Below, one piece after another: positions 1 to 5,261 of a stretch of DNA of 5,883 bases. The notes under the pieces are model-generated. The model was not told the origin of the DNA, ran no database searches, and worked only from the letters and a program-made list of their open reading frames with translations. Each line of letters opens with the position of its first letter. Within the stretch, counting starts at the first letter, position 1. The stretch spans positions 1 through 5,883 of the forward strand of contig CALKYH010000243.1 in assembly GCA_938003595.1 (NCBI GenBank), read 5' to 3'. Source of the DNA: an uncultured bacterium (lineage in GTDB: Bacteria > Planctomycetota > Phycisphaerae > Phycisphaerales > UBA1924). Position numbers and translations under genes: made by a program.

Positions 1-240
1 GCCGGACAGCCGCATGGACGGCGGGACGATGTGGGAGGCCCGCAGCGCCATGGGCAGCGTCGCGAGGACGAACAAGGCGCCCAGAATCCCCGTCTCGCGC
101 AGGCCGGGCTTGTTGCCGATGACCAGCGCGACGCAGAACACAAGCATGCCGGCGAAGAGGATGAGGACCACCCACTGCGGCAGGATGAGGTCGCGCCGCG
201 GCGCTTTCTTCGGAGCGGGGTTGGGTTTATCGGTCGCCAT
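1..240 (-). CDS. Small membrane protein, N-terminal part (cut by left window edge)
   Basis: Reading leftwards from an ATG at 240-238 there is an open frame of 80 codons with no stop before the window ends. The protein starts MATDKPNPAPKKAPRRDLIL, a basic, proline-rich cytoplasmic-looking head. Two hydrophobic stretches follow, at about residues 22-42 (rich in V, L, I, F) and 52-67, joined by a short polar turn (GNKPGLRET). This looks like two transmembrane helices, with the positive head on the cytoplasmic side by the positive-inside rule. A strong Shine-Dalgarno site, AGGAAGGAG, sits 10 bases upstream. It lies 137 bases downstream of the cupin gene on the same strand and could be cotranscribed with it. 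I do not recognise the family, and the rest of the protein is outside the window. Confidence 0.8.
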   Translation of the reverse strand, partial: MATDKPNPAPKKAPRRDLILPQWVVLILFAGMLVFCVALVIGNKPGLRETGILGALFVLATLPMALRASHIVPPSMRLSG

Positions 241-248
241 GATCGGCC

Positions 249-314
249 GGCTCCTTCCTGCTGTTCGTCCCGGCCTGTCGGGCCGGAGCAAGGGCTCCAC
301 AGAAGGATGGAGCC
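249..314 (-). promoter_or_regulatory. Possible structured mRNA leader with competing hairpins
   Basis: On the minus-strand transcript four complementary segments occur in order: GGCTCCA (314-308), TGGAGCC (299-293), GCTCC (289-285) and GGAGCC (254-249, overlapping the Shine-Dalgarno). The first and second can form a 7-bp stem with an 8-base loop. The second and third can form a 5-bp stem with a 4-base loop. The third and fourth can pair and would hide the ribosome site. A further stem, CCGGCC with GGCCGG around loop CGACA (286-270), also overlaps the third segment. No U-tract follows, so this is not a terminator. In GC-rich DNA such short stems also arise by chance, so the regulatory reading is tentative. 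Confidence 0.25.
251..259 (-). promoter_or_regulatory. Shine-Dalgarno site of the membrane protein gene
   Basis: Read on the minus strand, this is AGGAAGGAG ending 10 bases before the ATG at 240. It is the best ribosome binding site in the window and fixes the start of the partial membrane protein. The GGAGCC that overlaps its 3' end (254-249) can pair with upstream segments of the leader. Confidence 0.75.
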
Positions 315-350
315 ACGGGCGAACGCGTTACGCTCTCCATCGGACGCACG

Positions 351-393
351 GACCCCGGCCCGTGATCCTCCGGGAGGTTAAGAACCCGGGGTC
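351..393. repeat. Inverted repeat at the 3' end of the cupin gene
   Basis: GACCCCGG (351-358) and its reverse complement CCGGGGTC (386-393) flank a 27-base interval that holds the cupin stop codon (380-378) and a small inner inverted repeat, CCTC-CGG-GAGG (367-377). On the leftward transcript this could fold just around the stop codon. No T-run follows, so it is not a typical intrinsic terminator. It could be a Rho-type or RNA-protecting 3' structure, or simply chance. Confidence 0.35.
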
Positions 394-743
394 GGGTCCC
401 CGCAGTTGCGGGACACGGGCACCAGGCAGAGGAAACGAAGACCCTGATCGCCGGCGCGGAACTGGTGCTCCTGGTCCGCGGGCACGAAGACGACATCGCC
501 GGAACGGATCGGGTTCTCGCGGCCCTCGAGCAGCACGGTCCCGGTCCCGCCCACGATGAACACCTCGTGCTCGTAGTCGTGGCTGTGCCGGGGCGAGTGG
601 CCGCCGGGGGCGACCCTGAACTGTCGCAGCGAGAAGTTCGGGGCCCCGTGCTCGCGTCCGACCATGACGGCCATGGTGACGCCCTCAACGCCGGGCATCG
701 CCGCGGGAACGAGCGGGGTCTCATCGATGTTCCGGATCAGCAT
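378..743 (-). CDS. Single-domain cupin protein
   Basis: A 121-residue protein that is one cupin barrel. Cupin motif 1 is clear at residues 47-66: G47, then H53-x-H55, E60 and G66, the classic G(X5)HXH(X4)E(X5)G pattern. Motif 2 follows at residues 82-95, with G82, P88 and H93. The probable metal ligands are therefore H53, H55, E60 and H93. Small cupins of this type may be sugar isomerases, dioxygenases, or sensor and storage proteins, and the sequence does not say which. There is no signal peptide, so it is probably cytoplasmic. The frame stays open upstream to 878, but the ATG at 743 is preferred: it has CGGAG 8 bases upstream, and a longer form would run into the divergent hydrolase gene. 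The gene is divergent from that hydrolase, with 76 bases between the two starts. Confidence 0.88.
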   Translation of the reverse strand: MLIRNIDETPLVPAAMPGVEGVTMAVMVGREHGAPNFSLRQFRVAPGGHSPRHSHDYEHEVFIVGGTGTVLLEGRENPIRSGDVVFVPADQEHQFRAGDQGLRFLCLVPVSRNCGDPTPGS

Positions 744-751
744 GTCGGCGG

Positions 752-756
752 CTCCG
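752..756 (-). promoter_or_regulatory. Shine-Dalgarno site deciding the cupin start
   Basis: Minus-strand CGGAG ends 8 bases before the ATG at 743-741. It supports starting the cupin here rather than at the in-frame ATG at 878, which lies inside the divergent hydrolase gene. Confidence 0.6.
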
Positions 757-782
757 AGCCGGGCGGCCGCCGCGGGGCGCGA

Positions 783-811
783 CCGACCTGGCGCACAAGA
801 AAGTCTACCAT
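783..811 (+). promoter_or_regulatory. Candidate promoter of the MBL hydrolase, leaderless type
   Basis: TACCAT (806-811) fits the TANNNT -10 pattern and lies 8 bases before the ATG at 820. CCGACC (783-788), sharing the GAC core of the -35 consensus, is 17 bases upstream. The predicted transcription start, at about 818-820, coincides with the start codon, and no Shine-Dalgarno is visible. The -10 overlaps the opposing cupin -10 by the self-complementary TA at 806-807. Confidence 0.42.
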
Positions 812-830
812 GCGAGTCTATGACCGTCGC
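802..830 (-). promoter_or_regulatory. Candidate promoter of the cupin gene
   Basis: On the minus strand, TAGACT (807-802) resembles the sigma70 -10 consensus, matching T1, A2, A4 and T6, and is preceded by GG. A weak -35, GCGACG (830-825), lies 17 bases upstream. Transcription would start near 795 and give a leader of about 50 bases with the Shine-Dalgarno at 756-752. The GGTAGACT octamer recurs upstream of two other genes in this window. Confidence 0.45.
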
Positions 831-1476
831 CGCCGACACGCCGTTGGTCGAGGCCTTCGCCCTCGGACCTTTCGCCACGAACTGCTACCTCGTGCACCTG
901 GGGCACGGGAACGAGGGCTGGATCGTGGACGCCTCGTTCGACCCCTCGGCGATGATCGACCGGGCGATGCGCCTGGAGCTGCGGATCTCGCAGGTCCTCC
1001 TCACGCACGCCCACGGCGACCACATCGCCGGCCTCGACGATGTCCGCAGGGCCTTCCCCGAGGCTCCGGTGAGCGGGCACGAGGCCGAGCAGGCGTTCTT
1101 CGGCGATCCCAACCTGAATCTCAGTATCGGATTCGACCCCACCGTCCGGACCGCGCCGCCCGATCGATACTTCAAGGACGGAGACGAGCTGGCGCTGGGA
1201 ACCTCGCGCTGGAAGGTCCTGCACACGCCCGGGCACTCGCCCGGCGGCGTGGCGTTCCATTGCGCCGGCGCGCACACGGCGATCGTGGGCGACACGCTCT
1301 TCGCGGGCTCCATCGGCCGGTACGACTTCCCCACCAGCGACGAGCGGGCGCTGGCCGCGTCGCTGCGACGGCTGTGCTCGCTCCCGGACGACACACGCGT
1401 TCTGCCCGGGCACGGCCCGGCCACCACCATCGGGCGGGAGAAGATGTTCAATCCCTACCTGCGAGACCTGCGCTGA
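820..1476 (+). CDS. MBL-fold metallo-hydrolase, glyoxalase II-like (YcbL-type)
   Basis: A 218-residue metallo-beta-lactamase-fold enzyme that probably binds two metal ions. Visible motifs in order are NCYLV (21-25) in the first strands, THAHGDH (62-68) giving H63, H65, D67 and H68, HTPGHSPGG (135-143) giving H139, GDTLF (157-161) giving D158, SIGRYDFP (164-171), and LPGHGPATT (195-203) giving H198. The near-C-terminal E-KMFNPYLR resembles the end of short YcbL-type hydroxyacylglutathione hydrolases, which lack the full C-terminal helical domain of classical glyoxalase II (about 250 residues). The likely reaction is hydrolysis of a thioester or related ester in the cytoplasm; the exact substrate is not visible. 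The ATG at 820 is chosen because the family normally begins just before the F-x-x-NCY strand. An earlier in-frame ATG at 664 would overlap the cupin and adds an unrelated Ala/Ser/Arg-rich stretch. The stop overlaps the next start (TGATG). Confidence 0.92.
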   Translation: MTVAADTPLVEAFALGPFATNCYLVHLGHGNEGWIVDASFDPSAMIDRAMRLELRISQVLLTHAHGDHIAGLDDVRRAFPEAPVSGHEAEQAFFGDPNLNLSIGFDPTVRTAPPDRYFKDGDELALGTSRWKVLHTPGHSPGGVAFHCAGAHTAIVGDTLFAGSIGRYDFPTSDERALAASLRRLCSLPDDTRVLPGHGPATTIGREKMFNPYLRDLR

Positions 1477-2303
1477 TGGATGAGCGCTTCGCGCGCCTGC
1501 CCGCGGCCCTGGAGAAGCAGACGCGCCGCATCCGCCTCGTCGCGGACCGCGTGCCCGGCGGTGTGCCGGCGCTGATCGCCCACCCGGACTGGACTAACCC
1601 GGCGCCCGTCGTCATCTGGATGCACGGGCGCACCGTCAGCAAGGACCTGGACCCCGGGCGCTACCTCCGCTGGATCCGCGCGGGGATCGCGGCGTGCGCC
1701 ATCGACCTGCCCGGGCACGGCGACCGCTTCGACGAGTCCCTGCAAGACCCCACCGCCACGATGCGCGTGGTCGGCGCGGCGATCGAGGAGGTCGATCATG
1801 TCGTCGAGGCCCTGGCCGACCCGGCCTGGCGGGGTGTGTTCGACCTGGACCGGATGGGCATCGGCGGGATGAGCGCCGGCGGCATGGTCACAGTCCGTCG
1901 GCTGTGCGACCGGCACCCATTCCGCTGCGCCGCGGTGGAGTCCACCGCTGGGAATTTCTCCCTGATGGCGTACGCCGGACGGCACGAGCCCAGCGTCGTC
2001 GAGGCGCTGGACCCCATGCGTCATCTGGACGGCTGGCGGCCCATTCCAATGCTCGCCCTGCACTCCGAGGCCGACGAGTGGGTCCCGGTGGCGGCGATGC
2101 GCACCTTCGTGGACGCCCTCCGGGCCCGCTACGAGCGGCTCGGCGCCCGGCCCGACCTGGTGGAGATGGTCACCTGGCCCACGACCGGGGCCCCGGCGGA
2201 GCACTCGGGCTTCGGACGGGTCGCCAACGACGCCAAGAACCTCCAGGTGGACTTCCTGCGGCGAACGCTGCTCGGCGAGGCGGGCACGGGCAACCGCCCT
2301 TGA
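1476..2303 (+). CDS. Alpha/beta hydrolase (esterase/dipeptidyl-peptidase-like)
   Basis: A 275-residue alpha/beta-hydrolase. The oxyanion-hole strand is VVIWMHGRT (45-53). DLPGHGDR (77-84) follows. The nucleophile elbow is GIGGMSAGG (128-136) with S133. The acid is probably D200 in LHSEADEWVP, and the base H243 in AEHSGFG. The complete S-D-H triad in the right order and spacing supports an active serine hydrolase of the YjfP/prolyl-oligopeptidase-like esterase type. The substrate is unknown. There is no signal peptide, so it is cytoplasmic. Its ATG shares one base with the TGA of the preceding MBL hydrolase, which indicates translational coupling and suggests related work. The same frame stays open for about 1 kb upstream through the MBL gene, but that part translates into Arg/Gly-rich nonsense, so it is not a fusion. 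Confidence 0.9.
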   Translation: MDERFARLPAALEKQTRRIRLVADRVPGGVPALIAHPDWTNPAPVVIWMHGRTVSKDLDPGRYLRWIRAGIAACAIDLPGHGDRFDESLQDPTATMRVVGAAIEEVDHVVEALADPAWRGVFDLDRMGIGGMSAGGMVTVRRLCDRHPFRCAAVESTAGNFSLMAYAGRHEPSVVEALDPMRHLDGWRPIPMLALHSEADEWVPVAAMRTFVDALRARYERLGARPDLVEMVTWPTTGAPAEHSGFGRVANDAKNLQVDFLRRTLLGEAGTGNRP

Positions 2304-2310
2304 CCGAGGT

Positions 2311-2318
2311 GGTAGACT
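2311..2318 (+). promoter_or_regulatory. Candidate -10 element for the thioredoxin gene
   Basis: GGTAGACT, with TAGACT at 2313-2318 as the -10-like hexamer, lies just after the hydrolase stop. The -35 position 17 bases upstream (GCAACC, 2290-2295) is weak. A start near 2325 would leave a leader of about 85 bases before the GTG at 2411. The octamer is identical to the one in the cupin promoter. Confidence 0.4.
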
Positions 2319-2399
2319 GAACAGAACCTTGACAGTCGCGCCGAGTGTCGCGCTGTCGCATCCCCAGGGCCGCGGCGTTCACGACCAGGCGGCCACAGC

Positions 2400-2404
2400 A
2401 GGAG
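2400..2404 (+). promoter_or_regulatory. Shine-Dalgarno site selecting a GTG start
   Basis: AGGAG lies 6 bases before GTG at 2411-2413. The nearby ATG at 2406 is out of frame. The upstream in-frame ATG at 2345 has no such site and would place 22 residues in front of a textbook signal peptide. Confidence 0.7.
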
Positions 2405-2410
2405 CATGCC

Positions 2411-3706
2411 GTGCATCTGAGAACGAAAGCGCTTTCCATGTTGGCCGTCGCCGGTCTGGCCCTTTCGGGAGCCGCGTTCGCGGCGCCCGCGACACAGGAG
2501 CAGATCGACGCCGCGAACGAAGTCCTCAAGACGAAGATGGCCGAGCTCCGCGCCGAGAAGAATCTCACCGCGGAGACCTACAAGGCCGCCGCGCTCGAGG
2601 CGCTCGCCGACATCGAGATCGCCGAGCTGACCTCCGCCCAGATCGGCGCGCTCGATCGCGCCATCTACGCGGCGGGTCTGAAGGACGCGGCGTACGCGCG
2701 CCTGACCACGCTCGCGGCCGACCCCACCGTGGACGGCGCCGCCGCCGCCGCGCTGGCCGCCACCATGACGCCCGATGACGCCGGCGACGAGGCCGAGGTC
2801 ATCGCCATCCGCACCGCGATCACGCACCCGGCGCTGCGCGAGGCGCTGATGGAGGCGCGCGGCGAGGAGCTGCTGTCCAGCCTCGGCTGGGTCAAGCTCG
2901 AGCAGCTCGAGCAGCTGCAGCCCGAGATGCGCCAGCTCGGCTCGATGATCAACGGCCAGATGCCGCCCGAGGTCGTCACGAACACGCGCTACCTCTACAA
3001 CGCGTACCTCAAGCTCGGCGAGACGAACCCCGCGCTCCGCGAGGAGATGCGCGGTCGCTTCCTCAAGGCCAGCAAGGAGGCCGCGGCCTCGGCGAGCGCC
3101 GACGAAAAGGTCAAGCTCCGCCTCGAGAAGAACGCCGAGTACCTCGCCGGCGCGTTCGCGCGGGGCGAGCTCATCGGCCATGAGGCCCCGGCGCTGACGA
3201 TCGAGTGGTCCAGCGACCCGGCGATCACCTCGCTGGCCGACCTCAAGGGCAAGGTCGTCGTGCTGGACTTCTGGGCCACCTGGTGCGGGCCCTGCATCGC
3301 GTCCTTCCCGAATGTCCGCGAGCTGGTCGAGCACTACGAGGGCTACCCGGTCGCCGTCATCGGCGTGACGAGCATCCAGGGCACGCACTACGGCGCCGAC
3401 GGCCCCGTGGACTGCAAGGACAACCCGGACCAGGAGCGCTCGCTCATGCCGTCCTTCATGACCGAGAAGGAGATGACCTGGCCGGTCGTCTTCGCCAAGC
3501 AGGAGGTCTTCAACCCCGAGTACGGCGTGAACGGCATCCCGCATGTCGCCATCATCGCGCCGGACGGCACGGTGCGCTTCAACGCCATGCACCCGGCCAG
3601 CCCGCTCTCGGCCAAGACGGAGAAGATCGACTCGCTGCTCAAGGAGTTCCACCTCGCAGCGCCCGCGCCCGTGGTGGACGAGGAGTCCGAGGACGCCGAC
3701 CACTGA
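2411..3706 (+). CDS. Exported TlpA/ResA-like thioredoxin with long helical N-terminal region
   Basis: A 431-residue protein read from GTG. Residues 1-24 are a Sec signal peptide: basic head MHLRTK, a hydrophobic core, and cleavage expected after AFA (24). Mature residues from about 25 to 254 are Ala/Glu/Leu-rich and look helical, including a charged repeat KLEQLEQLQPE and a run of alanines. I recognise no named domain there. From about residue 255 (LIGHEAPALTIEW) a thioredoxin fold begins, with FWATWCGPC at 287-295 (redox pair C292 and C295) and the cis-proline loop GIPH with P377. Between the active site and the cis-Pro there is a longer insert than in ResA, including C335. The tail is acidic (DEESEDADH). 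Acting outside the cytoplasm, it is probably a thiol-disulfide oxidoreductase for cytochrome maturation or protein repair, though the partner is unknown. It is a single gene, closed by a terminator 27 bases after the stop. Confidence 0.9.
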   Translation: MHLRTKALSMLAVAGLALSGAAFAAPATQEQIDAANEVLKTKMAELRAEKNLTAETYKAAALEALADIEIAELTSAQIGALDRAIYAAGLKDAAYARLTTLAADPTVDGAAAAALAATMTPDDAGDEAEVIAIRTAITHPALREALMEARGEELLSSLGWVKLEQLEQLQPEMRQLGSMINGQMPPEVVTNTRYLYNAYLKLGETNPALREEMRGRFLKASKEAAASASADEKVKLRLEKNAEYLAGAFARGELIGHEAPALTIEWSSDPAITSLADLKGKVVVLDFWATWCGPCIASFPNVRELVEHYEGYPVAVIGVTSIQGTHYGADGPVDCKDNPDQERSLMPSFMTEKEMTWPVVFAKQEVFNPEYGVNGIPHVAIIAPDGTVRFNAMHPASPLSAKTEKIDSLLKEFHLAAPAPVVDEESEDADH

Positions 3707-3733
3707 TCGGCGGACACTGATACGCATCGCTCC

Positions 3734-3762
3734 AGAGGGGCCCCGCCGAGGGGCCCCTTTTT
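3734..3762 (+). terminator. Intrinsic terminator after the thioredoxin gene
   Basis: GGGGCCCC (3737-3744), a 5-base loop GCCGA, GGGGCCCC (3750-3757) and TTTTT (3758-3762). The stem is eight G-C pairs, extendable by A-T, G-T and A-T pairs into the T-run. It sits 27 bases past the stop codon. It lacks a T-run on the other strand, so it works rightwards only. It separates the thioredoxin unit from the transporter. Confidence 0.93.
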
Positions 3763-3772
3763 CGTGCGCCTC

Positions 3773-3801
3773 TTGCGGGACCCGGCGCCCGCGGCGATGA
3801 T
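3773..3801 (+). promoter_or_regulatory. Candidate promoter of the transporter gene, leaderless type
   Basis: TTGCGG (3773-3778) and GATGAT (3796-3801) are separated by exactly 17 bases, directly downstream of the terminator. Matches to the sigma70 consensus are 3 of 6 and 4 of 6. The predicted start falls at about 3808-3811, at or next to the ATG at 3811, which has no Shine-Dalgarno in front of it. Confidence 0.45.
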
Positions 3802-3810
3802 CGCCCCTGC

Positions 3811-5238
3811 ATGCGCCGCATTCTCCATCCCTTCAAGGGCCTCTCGAACGCGCGCGAGGTCTGGGCCTGGGGGATGTACGACCTGGCCAACCAGTCGTTC
3901 ACGCTGCTCATCACCACCGTCTTCTTCGGGATCTACTTCAAGACCATCGTCGTCGCCGACCCCTCCCGGGGCGAGGCGCTGTGGGGCCGGTCCTTCGCCA
4001 TCGCGAGCATCATCGTCGTCGTCCTCAGCCCCATGGCCGGGGCGCTGGCCGATCACACGGCGCGCAAAAAGGCGTGGCTCATGGGGCTCGGCGCCGGGTG
4101 TGTCGGGCTGACCGCCTCCCTCGCCCTGGTCGGCCCCGGGGACATCGCGCTGGGCATGACGCTCTACATCGCGGCCAATGTCTGCTTCATGCTCGGGGAG
4201 AACTTCCTGGGCGCGTTCCTGCCCGGGATCGCCACGCGGGAGACCATGGGGCGCGTCTCGGCCACCGGGTGGACCATGGGCTACATCGGCGCCGTGGTCT
4301 GCCTGCCGCTGGCGCTGGCGCTGCCCGGCGTCGCGAAGGGAACCACCGCGGGATTCCACGCCGTCTTCATCTTCGCCGCGGCCTGGTTCCTGCTCAACGC
4401 GATCCCCACGGCGCTCTACCTGCGCGAGCACGCGCCCGCGGCGCCGCCCGCCGAGGGGCCGGTCCTGCTGGCGGGGTTCCGGCGCCTCGCCCAGACCCTG
4501 CGCGACATGCGCCGCTTCTCCGCGCTGGCGCGGTTCCTCGCGGTCTTTGTCGTCTATTCCTGCGGCGTGCAGGTGATCATCGTGTTCTCCGCCGTGATTG
4601 CGAAGGACTACCTGCCCGATCAGAGGCAACTGGTCCTGTTCATCTGGGCGCTGGCGGCGGTTTCGGGCGTGGGCTCGTTCGTCACCGCCGCGGTGCAGGA
4701 CCGGCTCGGGCATCGGCGCGTGATCTCCGCGGCGCTGCTGGTCTGGCTGGCGACGGCGCTGGGCGCCGCGGCGCTGCCAACCATTGCGCTGATTTTCTGG
4801 TTGCTATCAGCGCTGGGCGCCCTGCCGCCGTCGAGTGGAGGAGCGCCGATGCTGGCGTTCTGGATCGTCGGCATCGGCGTGGGTCTGGGGCTCGGGACTA
4901 TCGGCTCCGCCAGCCGCGCGCTGGTGGGCACGATGACGCCCGCGCACAAGGCGGCGGAGTTCTTCGCCTTCTGGGGCATCGCCTACAAGCTGGCCGGCGC
5001 CATCGGGCCGTGGGTGTTCGGCGAGGTCTCCGCCTCGGCGGGGCGGCGCACGGCGCTGCTGGTGGTCGCGGGGTTCTTCCTGCTGGGGCTGATCGGCCTG
5101 TGGTTCGTGGATGTCGGCAAGGGTCGTCGCGCCGCGGAGGACGCCGAGCGGGAGGCCGGGCCCGGCGCCGCGGACCTGCTGGACGCCGCGGCGGACGCCG
5201 AGGTGGGCGTGGTCTCCGCCGATCGCTCCGGCCTGTGA
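3811..5238 (+). CDS. Major facilitator transporter, UMF1/Atg22-like family
   Basis: A 475-residue integral membrane protein with about twelve hydrophobic segments, roughly at residues 24-45, 60-80, 88-108, 111-136, 152-172, 183-203, 240-262, 272-294, 303-322, 323-366 (one or two), 380-403 and 412-433. WGMYDLANQSF (20-30) is close to the MYDLANSAF signature at the start of UMF1/Atg22-like permeases. GALADHTARKK (77-87) is the MFS motif A loop between helices 2 and 3, and VQDRLGHRRV (295-304) is its echo in the second half. A long cytoplasmic-looking loop at 204-240 links the two halves. The Ala/Asp/Glu-rich tail after 436 is probably cytoplasmic. The substrate is unknown; yeast Atg22 exports amino acids from the vacuole, and bacterial members are largely uncharacterised. 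No Shine-Dalgarno is seen; the ATG is chosen because the signature begins about 20 residues later. Confidence 0.9.
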   Translation: MRRILHPFKGLSNAREVWAWGMYDLANQSFTLLITTVFFGIYFKTIVVADPSRGEALWGRSFAIASIIVVVLSPMAGALADHTARKKAWLMGLGAGCVGLTASLALVGPGDIALGMTLYIAANVCFMLGENFLGAFLPGIATRETMGRVSATGWTMGYIGAVVCLPLALALPGVAKGTTAGFHAVFIFAAAWFLLNAIPTALYLREHAPAAPPAEGPVLLAGFRRLAQTLRDMRRFSALARFLAVFVVYSCGVQVIIVFSAVIAKDYLPDQRQLVLFIWALAAVSGVGSFVTAAVQDRLGHRRVISAALLVWLATALGAAALPTIALIFWLLSALGALPPSSGGAPMLAFWIVGIGVGLGLGTIGSASRALVGTMTPAHKAAEFFAFWGIAYKLAGAIGPWVFGEVSASAGRRTALLVVAGFFLLGLIGLWFVDVGKGRRAAEDAEREAGPGAADLLDAAADAEVGVVSADRSGL

Positions 5239-5247
5239 CCGGGTGCG

Positions 5248-5255
5248 GGTAGAGT
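5248..5255 (+). promoter_or_regulatory. Candidate -10 element of trpB, leaderless type
   Basis: GGTAGAGT, with TAGAGT (5250-5255) ending 6 bases before the ATG at 5262. That spacing puts the transcription start at the start codon. No convincing -35 is visible at the 16-18 base distance (TCCGGC at 17), and no Shine-Dalgarno. If it functions, trpB can be transcribed separately from the transporter 23 bases upstream. Confidence 0.42.
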
Positions 5256-5261
5256 CTGGGC

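Noticed and set aside
270..286. CCGGCC-GGCCGG hairpin as a terminator between cupin and membrane protein
   Set aside because: There is no T-run on the minus strand after it, the stem is only 6 bp, and it sits immediately before a ribosome binding site.
14..559. 181-codon plus-strand open frame at the left edge
   Set aside because: It runs antisense to the membrane protein and cupin genes. Its product is Arg-rich with no motif, whereas the minus strand shows two membrane helices and a cupin.
664..819. Longer N-terminus for the MBL hydrolase from ATG 664
   Set aside because: It would overlap the divergent cupin start and adds a non-conserved Ala/Ser/Arg stretch. The family starts just before the NCYLV strand.
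465..1475. Upstream extension of the alpha/beta hydrolase frame, as a 612-residue fusion
   Set aside because: The extra 337 residues are Arg/Gly/His-rich out-of-frame translation of the cupin and MBL region. The hydrolase fold begins after ATG 1476, with the TGATG junction.
2329..2334. Perfect -35 sequence TTGACA upstream of the thioredoxin gene
   Set aside because: No -10-like hexamer is found 16-18 bases downstream (GCTGTC at 17). The TAGACT before it is a better candidate on its own.
2739..2753. GCC/GCG triplet run in the thioredoxin gene
   Set aside because: It is a short alanine run within a coding region of biased composition and does not disturb the frame.
2129..3727. 532-codon open frame on the minus strand opposite the thioredoxin gene
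   Set aside because: It is a shadow of the GC-rich codon pattern. The product is an Arg/Gly/His/Leu-rich string without domains, while the plus strand has a signal peptide and the WCGPC motif.
3388..4713. 441-codon open frame on the minus strand opposite the transporter gene
   Set aside because: It crosses the terminator and the transporter promoter region, and its product is low-complexity and charged, opposite a clear MFS protein.
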